Assembly (NCBI RefSeq): GCF_018310535.1
Contig: NZ_CP074102.1
Coordinates: 4,526,001 to 4,590,000 of the forward strand
Length of the DNA stretch: 64,000 nucleotides
Source of the DNA: Streptomyces mirabilis
GTDB lineage: Bacteria > Actinomycetota > Actinomycetes > Streptomycetales > Streptomycetaceae
Direction of reading: 5' to 3'
The translations under genes were made by a program, and so were the position numbers. Positions 17,389 through 25,994 of the stretch are shown here, piece after piece. Each line of letters opens with the position of its first letter. Positions within the stretch are counted from its first letter, which is position 1. The notes under the pieces were generated by a model. It was not told the origin of the DNA. It did no database searches and saw only the letters and a list, made by a program, of their open reading frames with translations.

Positions 17389-18681
17389 ATGAGCCGTCGC
17401 GAAGAAATCGACGTACGAACGATCACAGAGACCGAGATCCCGGCCTGGATCCGTGCGCTGAACACGGGGTTCCTACGCTCCCCGGTCGTATCGGACCAGG
17501 AGATCACCAACCGCGGTTCGATCATCCTCCCGCAGCGAACCCTCGGCGCATTCGACACCAACCTCCCCCACTCTCGACTTCGCTCGAGCGGGGGGACCCC
17601 CATCGTCGCCACCTTCCGATCGTTCCCGCAGCAGCTCACCACCGTCGGCGGCACCCCCGTCCCCGCCGACGCCATCACCAACGTCTCCGTCACCCCCACC
17701 CACCGCCGCCGAGGCCTCCTCACTCGCATGATGGCCACCGACCTCACCGCGGCGAAGGACCGCGGCGACGTGGTCGCCACCCTCATCGCCGCGGAGTACC
17801 CGATCTACGGGCGGTACGGCTTCGGCCAGGCCACCACCGCCACCGAGTGGACCATCGACGTCTCCAGGTCGGGCCTGGACCCCCGCTGGTCGGGCCCGCC
17901 CGACGGCGCCCGAATCCACCTGGTGGACGGCGAGGACGTACGCAGGCTCGGCCCGGACCTGCACGACCGCCTCCGTCGCACCCAGCCGGGCACGGTCGAC
18001 CGCGACGAGCGCTGGTGGCAGATCAACACCGGCGTACTGAGCCTGAGCGACGACTCCTGGAAGGAACCCTTCTACGCCGTGTACCGCTCGGCGACCGGCG
18101 AGGTCGAAGGCCTGGTCTCGTACGAGTCGGACGACAACTGGGGCGACGTCAAGCAACCGCTGAACACGGCGGAAGTGAACTGGCTGATCACGGTGACCCC
18201 GGCGGCCGAACGCGCCCTGTGGCAGTACCTCTGCTCGATCGACTGGATCGCCCACGTCAAGACAGGCTGGCGTGCTCCCGACGACCTGCTCCCGCACTTC
18301 CTCCCCGATCCGCGCGCCGCCCGTATCACGACCCAGGCGGACTGGCTGTGGGTGCGGATCCTGGACGTCGTACGGGCTCTGGAGGCGCGTACGTACGCGG
18401 GGGCCGGGACCTTGGTCCTGGACGTCACCGACGGGGACGGACTCTCCGCCGGGCGCTACCGCCTGGAGGCCGGGCCCGACGGGGCGACCTGCGCACCGAC
18501 CACGACGACCGCCGATCTCACCCTGAACGTGGGTGAGTTGGCGGCCCTGTGGTTGGGCGACGAGTCGGCGGTGCGGCTCGCAGCGCTCGGGCGGGTGCGG
18601 GAAGAACGAGAGGGCGCCGCCGTCTTCGCCGACGCCCTGCTCCGCACGTCCAGGCGACCGTGGTGCCCGGACATCTTCTGA
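17389..18681 (+). CDS. Eis-like GNAT acetyltransferase with SCP2-type C-terminus
   Basis: This 430-residue protein has the Eis layout: an N-terminal GNAT domain with the acetyl-CoA loop [15 protein letters not shown] (about 100-114) and [10 protein letters not shown], then a second degenerate GNAT domain, and a sterol-carrier-like C-terminal domain ending in a free Phe (CPDIF). In Eis the terminal carboxylate acts in catalysis. Eis enzymes acetylate amines such as aminoglycosides or lysines; the physiological substrate here is unknown. It precedes the dev locus but is separated from it by a terminator. Confidence 0.87.
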   Translation: MSRREEIDVRTITETEIPAWIRALNTGFLRSPVVSDQEITNRGSIILPQRTLGAFDTNLPHSRLRSSGGTPIVATFRSFPQQLTTVGGTPVPADAITNVSVTPTHRRRGLLTRMMATDLTAAKDRGDVVATLIAAEYPIYGRYGFGQATTATEWTIDVSRSGLDPRWSGPPDGARIHLVDGEDVRRLGPDLHDRLRRTQPGTVDRDERWWQINTGVLSLSDDSWKEPFYAVYRSATGEVEGLVSYESDDNWGDVKQPLNTAEVNWLITVTPAAERALWQYLCSIDWIAHVKTGWRAPDDLLPHFLPDPRAARITTQADWLWVRILDVVRALEARTYAGAGTLVLDVTDGDGLSAGRYRLEAGPDGATCAPTTTTADLTLNVGELAALWLGDESAVRLAALGRVREEREGAAVFADALLRTSRRPWCPDIF

Positions 18682-18839
18682 TTCCGATTCCGATTTCCGA
18701 ATGGTGTGGCCTGTACGGCTGGTGTGGTGGTGCGCGGTGTGCTGCGGGTGCTCCTTCCGGTTCCGTCGGTGCGTGGTGGTGCACTGCATCCGTAGCCGTG
18801 CGGTGGTGCGGTGGTGCGGTACGGACTGACCGAGCTCCC

Positions 18840-18861
18840 GGCTCCCCTCCGGAGGGGAGCC
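18840..18861. terminator. Bidirectional terminator
   Basis: A perfect 22-bp palindrome, GGCTCCCCTCC directly followed by its complement, is flanked by GACCG/CGGTC arms that extend the stem. It lies between the convergent Eis-like gene and the first mini membrane protein. Confidence 0.75.
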
Positions 18862-18891
18862 CGGTCAGCCGGACTGCCGGACGGCGTCCGA

Positions 18892-19077
18892 TCAGCCGGA
18901 CTGGGCGAGCAGCATCACGAGCAGGACGGCTCCGATGCCGCTGATGGTGGTGTTCTTGGCCTTGAGGCCGACGGACAGCGCGACGAACGCGATGATGCCC
19001 AGCGGCCCGTACTTCCACTGGATGAGTTGCTCGAATCCGATGGCGAGGGCGGCGACGGCGAGGGCGATGAGCGGCAT
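18892..19077 (-). CDS. Mini membrane protein of the devE pair (61 aa)
   Basis: The protein has 61 residues from the ATG at 19077, which has AAGGAGGGA 7 nt upstream. A longer in-frame start at 19206 is rejected because of this ribosome-binding site. Two hydrophobic helices flank a central motif, GFEQLIQWKYGPLG, and are followed by VGLKAKN. The same pattern recurs in two more small proteins in this locus (20175-20363 and 22219-22425). It is divergent from devE and probably shares its control region. Function unknown; a membrane partner of the regulators is inferred. Confidence 0.7.
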   Translation of the reverse strand: MPLIALAVAALAIGFEQLIQWKYGPLGIIAFVALSVGLKAKNTTISGIGAVLLVMLLAQSG

Positions 19078-19151
19078 GACGTTCCCTCCTTGGGGTCCTG
19101 GGGAGGACGACTGTGGCGGCCAACCCTCGGGAAGTGTGACCATGTTGTGTA

Positions 19152-19166
19152 AGTTGGCAACCAACT
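19152..19166. promoter_or_regulatory. Candidate DevE/DevA operator in the devE control region
   Basis: The perfect inverted repeat AGTTGG-caa-CCAACT lies between the divergent mini protein and devE. The same half-sites with a different spacer occur upstream of devA. GntR regulators bind such short symmetric sites, so autoregulation or cross-regulation is likely. Confidence 0.6.
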
Positions 19167-19253
19167 CACTGGTAGTTATCTCCGCGTTGGGTCGACTCAT
19201 AACCACCTATCCCGCAACTGCCCAAAGATGGCGCGAAGTTGTAGTGTTTGGTC

Positions 19254-20156
19254 GTGGAACCGGAACACGCCTCCGTCAATGGACGGAACAGGTCACCACG
19301 GCCACAGAGGTCACACCGCGAGGTGGCCGACGAGCTGCGCAGCCGGATCAGGTCCGGCCGTCTGCGGCCGGGGCAGCGCATGCCCACGCAGGCCAAGCTG
19401 GCCGACGAGTTCGGTGTCGAGCGCGGGGCGGTCCGGCAGGCGCTGCGCATCCTGCAGTCGGAACATCTGCTCGTCAATGTGTCCAAAGGGAGCCCGGCGA
19501 CTGTCGCCGACACCCTGGAACGGGCTCTGACCGGCCCGGAAGCCTCGCCGCAGCCCACCACGGTGGCACTCGGTGGCCGGATCACGGCCGCCTTCGAAGC
19601 CCCGCACGTGGAGATCGACGCGCTGTGCCTGACGTCGATATCGCTCACCCTTGCCATGGGCGAACCCCTCCGGCAAATTCACGCGGGCCGAATAAAACCG
19701 GCCAGGGTGGACGTCCGCGTGCTGCTTCCCAGCAGTGACATCGACCTCGCCTTTCCCGCGCCGGTGGACGCCTCGGCGGCCGGCCGGCTCCAGCGCAGCT
19801 GGCTGACCAACCGAAACGCCCAGGGCCAGGTGCTGCGCCACAACCTGCTCGCCCTGCGCGCCACGCACGGCATCGACGTCAACGTCACCTTCCGCGCGCT
19901 CCCCTTCACCCCGCCGGTGAAGTTGTACCTGCTCAACGGGGTCGAGGCACTCTTCGCGTACTACACGCTGACCAGGCGCGAGGAGGAAGTGGACCACGAG
20001 TACCTGGAGATGTACGACGTCCAGGGCACCCAGTCCATGCTGTTCCCCTTCGCGCAGGGGACCGGGCTGCGGGACACCACGTTCGTGGAGCAGTCCCACC
20101 TCTGGTTCAACGCGCTGTGGGAGACCATCAGCTCGAAGCTGCTGCTCTCGAGCTGA
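19254..20156 (+). CDS. devE: DevE, DevA-type GntR regulator
   Basis: This protein has 300 residues from the GTG at 19254. The winged-helix domain is at about 20-80 (EVADELRSRIRSGRLRPGQR, AKLADEFGVERGAVRQALRIL). The C-terminal domain (about 100-300) is not UTRA or FCD: it has strands such as VDVRVLLPSSDIDLAFP and TPPVKLYLLNGVEALFAYY and ends WFNALWETISSKL. It is about half identical to the devA product. In S. coelicolor the devE-devA-devB cluster controls aerial growth and sporulation. A -10-like TAGTGT about 6 nt before the GTG and the absence of a Shine-Dalgarno point to a leaderless mRNA. Confidence 0.85.
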   Translation: MEPEHASVNGRNRSPRPQRSHREVADELRSRIRSGRLRPGQRMPTQAKLADEFGVERGAVRQALRILQSEHLLVNVSKGSPATVADTLERALTGPEASPQPTTVALGGRITAAFEAPHVEIDALCLTSISLTLAMGEPLRQIHAGRIKPARVDVRVLLPSSDIDLAFPAPVDASAAGRLQRSWLTNRNAQGQVLRHNLLALRATHGIDVNVTFRALPFTPPVKLYLLNGVEALFAYYTLTRREEEVDHEYLEMYDVQGTQSMLFPFAQGTGLRDTTFVEQSHLWFNALWETISSKLLLSS

Positions 20157-20174
20157 CCGACTCTCCCCTGCACG

Positions 20175-20363
20175 TCACAGGGCAGGACCCGCGACCATCA
20201 GGGCGAGGACGACCGCGCCGATGGAGCTGCAGGTGGGGCTCTTCGCCTTGATGCCGACGGTGAGGAGCAGCAGGCCGATGACGCCTGTCGTGCCGTACTG
20301 CCACTGCACGAACTGGTCGAAGCCGACGACGAAGAGGGCGGAGAGAAGGGCGATGGCGGGCAT
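20175..20363 (-). CDS. Mini membrane protein of the devA pair (62 aa)
   Basis: This 62-residue protein begins MPAIALLSALFVVGFDQF. The motif GFDQFVQWQYG, then VGIKAKS, aligns residue for residue with the 61-residue protein next to devE. Two predicted transmembrane helices are separated by the polar QWQYG turn. It is convergent with devE at its 3' end (gap about 18 nt) and divergent from devA. It is clearly a paralogue of the other two mini proteins; its role is unknown. Confidence 0.7.
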   Translation of the reverse strand: MPAIALLSALFVVGFDQFVQWQYGTTGVIGLLLLTVGIKAKSPTCSSIGAVVLALMVAGPAL

Positions 20364-20470
20364 GGGCGGTTCTCCTGCTTCTACTGTGGCGTGGTGGTTC
20401 CTCTGGGGTGTGCGATGGTGAGGCCGGGTGAGTCGGTGACGGACTCGGGTGGGGGAGGCAAAACTTCCGC

Positions 20471-20497
20471 CAACTTGGCCAAGTTGGTGACCAACTC
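20471..20497. promoter_or_regulatory. Overlapping palindromes in the devA control region
   Basis: A perfect 18-bp palindrome, CCAACTTGGCCAAGTTGG (20471-20488), overlaps AGTTGG-tga-CCAACT (20483-20497). The second is the same operator type as upstream of devE. The cluster is about 90 nt upstream of the devA start and close to the divergent mini-gene start, a good place for joint control. Confidence 0.65.
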
Positions 20498-20583
20498 TGA
20501 TTAAGTTGTCCCCACTTGGCTGCTAGCCATAAACAACTTTCAAACAACTCCCCGTAGATGGGCGAGAGTTGTAGCGTTTGGTC

Positions 20584-21459
20584 GTGACCCAGGAGAACGT
20601 TGCAGTGAACGGCAGCAGAAGGCTCTCGCCCCAGGAGATCGCCGACGCCCTGCGGGATCGGATCCGGGCCGGTGAGCTCAAGGCGGGCGACCGTCTGCCA
20701 ACTCAGGCCGAGTTGGCAGAGGAGTTCGGTGTCGAGCGGGGCACCGTCCGCCAGGCCCTGCGCGCGCTCCAGGACGACGGACTGCTGAGCAACGTCAGCA
20801 AGGGCAGCCCCCCACGGATCGCGGAGCCGCCGGCCTCGGCCCGGAACGAGCCGCAGACGACGATGGTCGGACTGGCTCCCCGGCTGGCGGACGCGTTCTC
20901 CGCGCCGCACGTCCGGGTCGACGCCGCCTGCCTGACCGCCGAGACTCTGATGCTGGCGCTCGGCGAACCCGTCCGCCAGATCCACGAGGGCCGCATCCTC
21001 CCGGAGTCGATCGACGTCCGTATCCTGCTGCCGTCCCGGGACATCAATCTCGCCTTCCCGGTCCCCGTCGACGGCCGCGGTGACGACGACCCGGTCCACG
21101 AGCGCTGGCTCGCCCAGCGCAACGCCCAGGTCCACGTCCTCCAGCACAACCTGCGCGCCCTGCGCTCCTCGCACGGCATCGACGTACGCGTGGCGTTCAG
21201 GGCCCTGCCCTTCACCCCGCCCGTGAAGCTGTACCTGCTCAACGGCGTCGAGGCCTTAATCGCCTACTACATGGTCATGCGGCGCGAGGAGGAGGTGGCC
21301 GACGGAATGCTGGACATGTACGACGCCGTGGGCTCGGAGTCCCTCCTCTTCTCCTTCGAGAAGCGGACCGGTCAGCGGGACGCCGCGTTCGTGGACCAAT
21401 CCCAGAAGTGGTTCGACGCCCTCTGGGAAACCATCACCACGGACCTGACACTCTCCTAG
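20584..21459 (+). CDS. devA: DevA, GntR-type developmental regulator
   Basis: This protein has 291 residues from the GTG at 20584. Its GntR winged helix (about 13-75: EIADALRDRIRAGELKAGDR, AELAEEFGVERGTVRQALRAL) is followed by the special DevA-type C-terminal domain with SIDVRILLPSRDINLAFPVP and FTPPVKLYLLNGVEALIAYY. S. coelicolor devA mutants are blocked in aerial development. The sequence just before the start (GTTGTAGCGTTTGGTCGTG) nearly repeats that of devE, including the -10-like element, so a leaderless transcript is likely. Its stop TAG overlaps the devB GTG by one base. Confidence 0.88.
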   Translation: MTQENVAVNGSRRLSPQEIADALRDRIRAGELKAGDRLPTQAELAEEFGVERGTVRQALRALQDDGLLSNVSKGSPPRIAEPPASARNEPQTTMVGLAPRLADAFSAPHVRVDAACLTAETLMLALGEPVRQIHEGRILPESIDVRILLPSRDINLAFPVPVDGRGDDDPVHERWLAQRNAQVHVLQHNLRALRSSHGIDVRVAFRALPFTPPVKLYLLNGVEALIAYYMVMRREEEVADGMLDMYDAVGSESLLFSFEKRTGQRDAAFVDQSQKWFDALWETITTDLTLS

Positions 21460-22190
21460 TGACTTCTGATACGGCGCAGACTGAACCTGTGGCAGCAGAG
21501 ACCGATAACTTGCGGGAAGTGATCGAACGCGCTCGCTTTGTGCTCTTCGACTTCGACGGGCCGATCTGTCGGCTGTTCGCGGGGCACTCCGCGGAGGACG
21601 TGGCGAAGGACCTGGTGGAGTGGCTGGAGCGACAGGGGCTGCGGGGACTGCTCACCGAGGAGGAACAGGTCCACCCGGACCCGATGGTCGTCCTCTACGC
21701 CGTCCACCGCCGCCATCCGCACAGCGATCTGGTGAGCGAGCTGGAGGAACGCCTCACCCAGCAGGAACTCAAGGCGGTGCCGTCCGCCTGGCCCACCGCG
21801 TACGCGGACCCGCTGATCCGGACCTGGAGCGCGGTCGGCGCACGGCTGGCCATAGCGACCAACAACTCGGCCCGCACGGCCACGAGTTACCTCGCGAGCC
21901 GGGATCTCACCAGCTGCTTCGCCCCCAACATCTACGGCCGGGGCCAGGATCTGCACCACCTCAAACCGGACCCGCACTGCCTCAACCGCGCCCTGAACGC
22001 CCTGGGCGCCGCCCCCGCCGCTGCCCTGATGATCGGTGACGCCCCCTCGGACTACGAGGCCGCCCGCCAGGCCGGCGTCCCCTTCCTCGGCTACGCCCGC
22101 ACCGCCTACAAGGAGAAGCTCCTGCGCGAAGCGGGCGCCGAGGACGTGGTGAGCTCACTGGAACCGGTGCTGAGGGTGCTTCGGGGGTAG
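21459..22190 (+). CDS. devB: DevB, HAD-family phosphatase
   Basis: This is a 243-residue HAD hydrolase. Motif I is DFDGP (Asp31, Asp33), motif II is ATNNSA (133-138), motif III Lys169 is in HLKPDP, and motif IV is GDAPSDYE (193-200), all complete. The cap between residues 40 and 110 is helical, as in phosphoglycolate-phosphatase-like enzymes. The one-base overlap with devA means translational coupling. In S. coelicolor devB is co-transcribed with devA and needed for development. The substrate is not known from sequence. Confidence 0.87.
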   Translation: MTSDTAQTEPVAAETDNLREVIERARFVLFDFDGPICRLFAGHSAEDVAKDLVEWLERQGLRGLLTEEEQVHPDPMVVLYAVHRRHPHSDLVSELEERLTQQELKAVPSAWPTAYADPLIRTWSAVGARLAIATNNSARTATSYLASRDLTSCFAPNIYGRGQDLHHLKPDPHCLNRALNALGAAPAAALMIGDAPSDYEAARQAGVPFLGYARTAYKEKLLREAGAEDVVSSLEPVLRVLRG

Positions 22191-22218
22191 GCCTGAAGCG
22201 CCGGCGGGCCTGGAGGCG

Positions 22219-22425
22219 TCAGGCCTGGATCTGAAGGGTCAGCAGGAAGAAGAGGGCTGCTGACCACCAGGCCAGGCGCGGGTGCCCTGCTCGGACGCCC
22301 ACCAGAAGGAGGGCCAGCAGAACCACACCCACGAGCCCGATCTCCATCCGCACCAGCTGTGTCACCCCGAGCTCGACTCCCATGCACACCAGCTGAAAGA
22401 AGATCACGTGTCCCACCCCGTCCAC
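22219..22425 (-). CDS. Mini membrane protein of the third pair (up to 68 aa)
   Basis: This small hydrophobic protein has the pattern GVTQLVRMEIGLVGVVLLALLLVGVRAG, matching the Q-[LF]-[VI]-x-x-x-x-G and VG[LIV][KR]A signature of the other two mini proteins. The start is uncertain: GTG at 22425, or GTG at 22407 with GGGGTGGG upstream. It is divergent from the third GntR-type regulator, repeating the layout of the devE and devA units. Confidence 0.6.
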   Translation of the reverse strand: MDGVGHVIFFQLVCMGVELGVTQLVRMEIGLVGVVLLALLLVGVRAGHPRLAWWSAALFFLLTLQIQA

Positions 22426-22448
22426 TTCAATAAATCCGTCAACTAGTC

Positions 22449-22460
22449 GTCCAATTGGAC
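22449..22460. promoter_or_regulatory. Palindrome upstream of the third GntR-type gene
   Basis: GTCCAATTGGAC is a perfect 12-bp palindrome between the divergent mini gene and regulator. It differs from the AGTTGG/CCAACT operators of devE and devA, in line with the more diverged winged helix of this regulator. TTCCAATCCGG at 22532 may be a second half-site. Confidence 0.45.
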
Positions 22461-22601
22461 TGGTTGTCTCGAATTGGATGTGCCCGGTCTGGTTGATCCC
22501 TTAACGGCCAGTCAACTTCCAGCCCTGCCAACCTTCCAATCCGGTCACTCGGGTGAGGGGAAGCGGGTTTGCCCACGGGGCGGGCGAGGTACGGTCGCGA
22601 T

Positions 22602-23513
22602 GTGAGCGGAGAACGCGGCGAGGGAGGCGGCACGGAGTTCCAGCGCATCCTGGAGACGTTGCGAACCCGTATCGCCGACGGCACGTACGCGATCGAGTCC
22701 CACCTGCCCGCGCAGCGTGAGCTCGCCGAGGAGCTCGGGGTCTCCCGCGACACCGTGCAGCGTGTACTGCGGGAGCTGAACAACGAAGGCTGGATCAAGT
22801 CCCGTCAGGGCAGCGGATCGCGGGTGGTGAAGAGTCCAACCCATCTGGAGAACCCGAAGCAGGAAGCGCCCCGGGTGCGCGCGACTCTGGGTACCTTCAT
22901 CGCACGGGCCTTCGCCCAGCCGACCGTACGGCTGGACGTGTTCACCCTCACGTCAGAGTCCCTGGACGCCCACATCCGACTGCAGTCGGAGCGCATCCGC
23001 CTCAGGGAGCTCAGCCCTGAGCGCATCGAGCTGCGGATGCTGCTGCCCGATGCATCACTCGAACTGCCGTATCCCCGAGCGAAGACCCGCGCGAGTGAGG
23101 AAGAGAGGGAGCCAGGGCAACTGGCCTGGTTGAACGAGCAGCTGCAAGAGCGACTGCGCGCCATTGCCCGACGGCACACCATCTCGTTGCGCTCGGCGCT
23201 GCGGGACCTCAAGACGGAGGGGCTGGTGCCCTTCGTGCGCATGGAGGTCCGCCATGTGCCGCTGGCTCCGGCGTTCAAGCTGTACTTGCGCCCCGAGGCG
23301 GAGGCACTGTTCGGGCCGTACGAGGTGATCGAGCGCTCGATCCTCTTGGAGGACGAGACCGAGGTCGATGCCCTTGACGTGCTCGGTCTGGGATCGACCC
23401 TGACCCGTCACGTCAACGACGAGGGCGATCCGGACTCCTCCGGGTCTGTGTTCATGGAGAGCATGCAGGGCTGGTTCGACTCCTGCTGGGAATTCCTCGC
23501 GGTGGAGGACTGA
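22602..23513 (+). CDS. Third DevA-like GntR regulator
   Basis: This protein has 303 residues from the GTG at 22602. A canonical GntR helix-turn-helix (ELAEELGVSRDTVQRVLREL) is followed by RQGSGSRVV. The C-terminal domain keeps the DevA-type order of elements: LSPERIELRMLLPDASLELPYP, PLAPAFKLYLRPEAEALFGPYE and a final MQGWFDSCWEFL. Identity to DevA outside these blocks is low. TACGGT about 10 nt before the GTG and the lack of a ribosome-binding site again suggest a leaderless start. It heads a possible operon with the double-kinase gene downstream. Confidence 0.8.
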   Translation: MSGERGEGGGTEFQRILETLRTRIADGTYAIESHLPAQRELAEELGVSRDTVQRVLRELNNEGWIKSRQGSGSRVVKSPTHLENPKQEAPRVRATLGTFIARAFAQPTVRLDVFTLTSESLDAHIRLQSERIRLRELSPERIELRMLLPDASLELPYPRAKTRASEEEREPGQLAWLNEQLQERLRAIARRHTISLRSALRDLKTEGLVPFVRMEVRHVPLAPAFKLYLRPEAEALFGPYEVIERSILLEDETEVDALDVLGLGSTLTRHVNDEGDPDSSGSVFMESMQGWFDSCWEFLAVED

Positions 23514-23694
23514 GGCGACGCGGAGTCGACCGAGTTTCCAACGGCGTGACGTTCCTGAGAGGTACAACTCTTTCTCAAGTAGGCGCCGATTTCGCAGACG
23601 GCTCAGCCGTGCCAACGGGTGGGCACTAAGGTGTGCTGACCCAGTCGCGATGCATGAAAATCGGCGACGACGCACAGTTATTCAGGAGTGACCC

Positions 23695-25956
23695 GTGGGC
23701 GTTTCATCGATGCCCGGCATGGGCGGTCCGCCGATGCCCCGCCCGCCCGGCCGGCCGGCCTTGGAGGAGGCGGCGGACACGGCGTACCGAGGCTTCGTCC
23801 GTTATGCCAAGGCGTTCGGAGAGTTCGGCCGTGGGCACCACAACCTGAATTACATGGTGAGGCCGCTTGCGGGGGACGACACCCGGTTGGTCGGGTGCGA
23901 CGACGGGGCAGCGGTGACGGTGCGGGAACGGATTCCCTCGGCGCTGCCCGTGGTCATCAGGACCTGGCAGGACGAGGCCGAAATCCTCAACACGATCTGG
24001 GACGTGCTGCCGCACGTTCCACGGTGCCTGGTCAAGCGTGGTGACGTGACCATCCTCAGCTACGTCGAGGGCGTCCCGCTGTCGCGCGTCTGCCCCAACG
24101 GCAAGCCGGTGGACTCCGGGCTGATCGTCGCCCTTGCGGATCTCCTCGCCAATCTGACGCATGTGCGCCGGCAGCACCTTCCTCCGCTGCCGGCGTCCTG
24201 GCCGCACTCCAGCCGGGACAGCAGGGCCTTTCTGCAGGCGTTGGCATGGGCGGCGGAGGAACAGATCCGCCGACGCAACTGGGCGGATTTCGGCGGACTG
24301 TTCGCGATGCTGGGCATCCCCGAAGACGCGATGGTGCGGTTCGCGGAACGGGTTCCGGCGCTCATCAGCCGCCCCTTCAGCCTGCTCCACACCGATCTGC
24401 ACCGGGACAACGTGATCGTCTCCTACGACGGCGACCCGCCCCTGATCTGTGTCGACTGGGAACTGGCGACCTACGGCGATCCGCTGCACGACCTCGCCAC
24501 GCACCTGGTGCGGATGCAGTACCCCGCGCGCCAGTGGCCCGAGGTGATCGAGTCTTGGCGCGAGGTCATGGGGCGACGGCGGCCCAAGGCCGTGCAGGGT
24601 CTCGACCGCGACCTCAAGCGCTACGTCGCCTTCGAGCGTGCCCAATCGGTCTACCCCGATGTGATAAGGGCCGCCACGTCGCTCGGTGATTCCACCGACC
24701 AGCAGGAGCTGCAGGCCGCGACCCGGGCGGTACGCCGGGCCCTGGTGGCTGCCGAAGAGCCTTTGCGGCTGATGAGCGTGCCGGACGAAGCCGAGATCGA
24801 GCGCATCCTCTTCCGGTGGCACGAGTCCCACGGGGGTCGACACAAAGGGGGCAGGCCGGTCTCCGATGTCCTATGGACACGTGACCTTCGGGTCCCCCCA
24901 CATCCGCAGTTCCCCTCGACAGCGGTGAGCAGGGCGCTGTTCGAGGAAGGGACTGCCTCCGCCGACCGCGTGTTCAAGGGAACGGCCCATCTCAATACGG
25001 CGGTACGCGTACCGGAAGTGCCGTTTCCCGTCATGGTTCGCAGAAAGGTCGGCTCGGCGAATACCCGGGAGCGCCGCTTCCTCAATGAGCACGCCGTGCT
25101 GGCAGCCATCGAGCGGTCAAACGTTTCCGTACGTGCTCCGCGGGTGTTGGCCCTGGGTATCAGCGGCCTGAAGGAGCAGTTCACCATCCACTCCTACGAA
25201 GGACCGGCGGACGGGTACAGGCCACCGGATCACCCCGCGGACGGCCTCCGCCCGTACGAGGCAGACGATCTCGTGGATCAGCTTCGGGAGCTGACCTACG
25301 TCGACTGCGAAGTGCTGGATCCCGAGATGAAGGGCTTGAATTTCTACCGGGAACTCCGCGACGAGCTGGTCCGCATGGTGAACGGTCTTCCCAAGTCGAC
25401 CAGAGACCTGACACGAGAACTCGGCCTACCCATCGGCTACCGTCTCGGCGAGATCCTCGACCGTCACACCCTGGTCCCGCGCCGGCCCGTGCTTCTGCAC
25501 GGCGATCTGAACCCGTGGAACCTCGTGCGTCGGGAGGAGGGCGGTCTGGTCCTCATCGACTGGGAGATGGCGATCGTCGGTGACCCGCTGTACGACCTGG
25601 TCCGTCACATGCATCTCACGCCCACGCGTCCAGAGATCCGTGAGCGCCTCTTCTCCCGCTGGGCCCGTCTGTTGCCCGAGGACTGCACGAAGGGCTGGCG
25701 TGAGGACTGGCGTGTCTACCGGTGGATGGAAGTCGTCCGCTCGGCCTACGTGGACCTCGACCGCCTCGTGACCGGCGACAGTCTGGACGCCCCCAACGTC
25801 CGTCGCGCCGTGGACACCTATGCCATGACCCTGGCCGAAGCCACGGCGGCGCTGGGACTTCCGGGCAAAATGACGGCGAACCCTTATCTTGCCCGTGCGC
25901 TGCCGCACGGAGACCATGGAGGCCAACGGACAGCTGGGGTCTCCGCGGATTTCTGA
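23695..25956 (+). CDS. Tandem double aminoglycoside-phosphotransferase-type kinase (753 aa)
   Basis: Two complete APH/choline-kinase domains lie in one chain. Domain 1 (about 25-390) has the catalytic loop HTDLHRDN (His232, Asp234, Asn239) and the metal-binding CVDWE (Asp254). Domain 2 (about 420-735) has HGDLNPWN (His602, Asp604, Asn609) and LIDWE (Asp622). Each begins with a glycine/Asn turn (GHHNLNYMV; GTAHLNTAV). Single-domain members are about 300 residues long, so this is a true fusion. The N-terminus is Pro/Gly-rich. The start has AGGAG upstream. The substrate is unknown: small-molecule or sugar phosphorylation, counter-acting the DevB-type phosphatase, is one idea. Confidence 0.8.
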   Translation: MGVSSMPGMGGPPMPRPPGRPALEEAADTAYRGFVRYAKAFGEFGRGHHNLNYMVRPLAGDDTRLVGCDDGAAVTVRERIPSALPVVIRTWQDEAEILNTIWDVLPHVPRCLVKRGDVTILSYVEGVPLSRVCPNGKPVDSGLIVALADLLANLTHVRRQHLPPLPASWPHSSRDSRAFLQALAWAAEEQIRRRNWADFGGLFAMLGIPEDAMVRFAERVPALISRPFSLLHTDLHRDNVIVSYDGDPPLICVDWELATYGDPLHDLATHLVRMQYPARQWPEVIESWREVMGRRRPKAVQGLDRDLKRYVAFERAQSVYPDVIRAATSLGDSTDQQELQAATRAVRRALVAAEEPLRLMSVPDEAEIERILFRWHESHGGRHKGGRPVSDVLWTRDLRVPPHPQFPSTAVSRALFEEGTASADRVFKGTAHLNTAVRVPEVPFPVMVRRKVGSANTRERRFLNEHAVLAAIERSNVSVRAPRVLALGISGLKEQFTIHSYEGPADGYRPPDHPADGLRPYEADDLVDQLRELTYVDCEVLDPEMKGLNFYRELRDELVRMVNGLPKSTRDLTRELGLPIGYRLGEILDRHTLVPRRPVLLHGDLNPWNLVRREEGGLVLIDWEMAIVGDPLYDLVRHMHLTPTRPEIRERLFSRWARLLPEDCTKGWREDWRVYRWMEVVRSAYVDLDRLVTGDSLDAPNVRRAVDTYAMTLAEATAALGLPGKMTANPYLARALPHGDHGGQRTAGVSADF

Positions 25957-25994
25957 CCTGCCGCCGGGCTTCGGCATGGGGGAGGGGACTGCGG

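Noticed and set aside
18892..19206. Longer start (104 aa) for the first mini membrane protein
   Set aside because: The extra 43 residues would cross the candidate operator, and a strong ribosome-binding site sits before the ATG at 19077.
23695..25956. Aminoglycoside resistance function for the double kinase
   Set aside because: The APH fold is shared by many small-molecule kinases; context is developmental regulation, with no aminoglycoside genes around.
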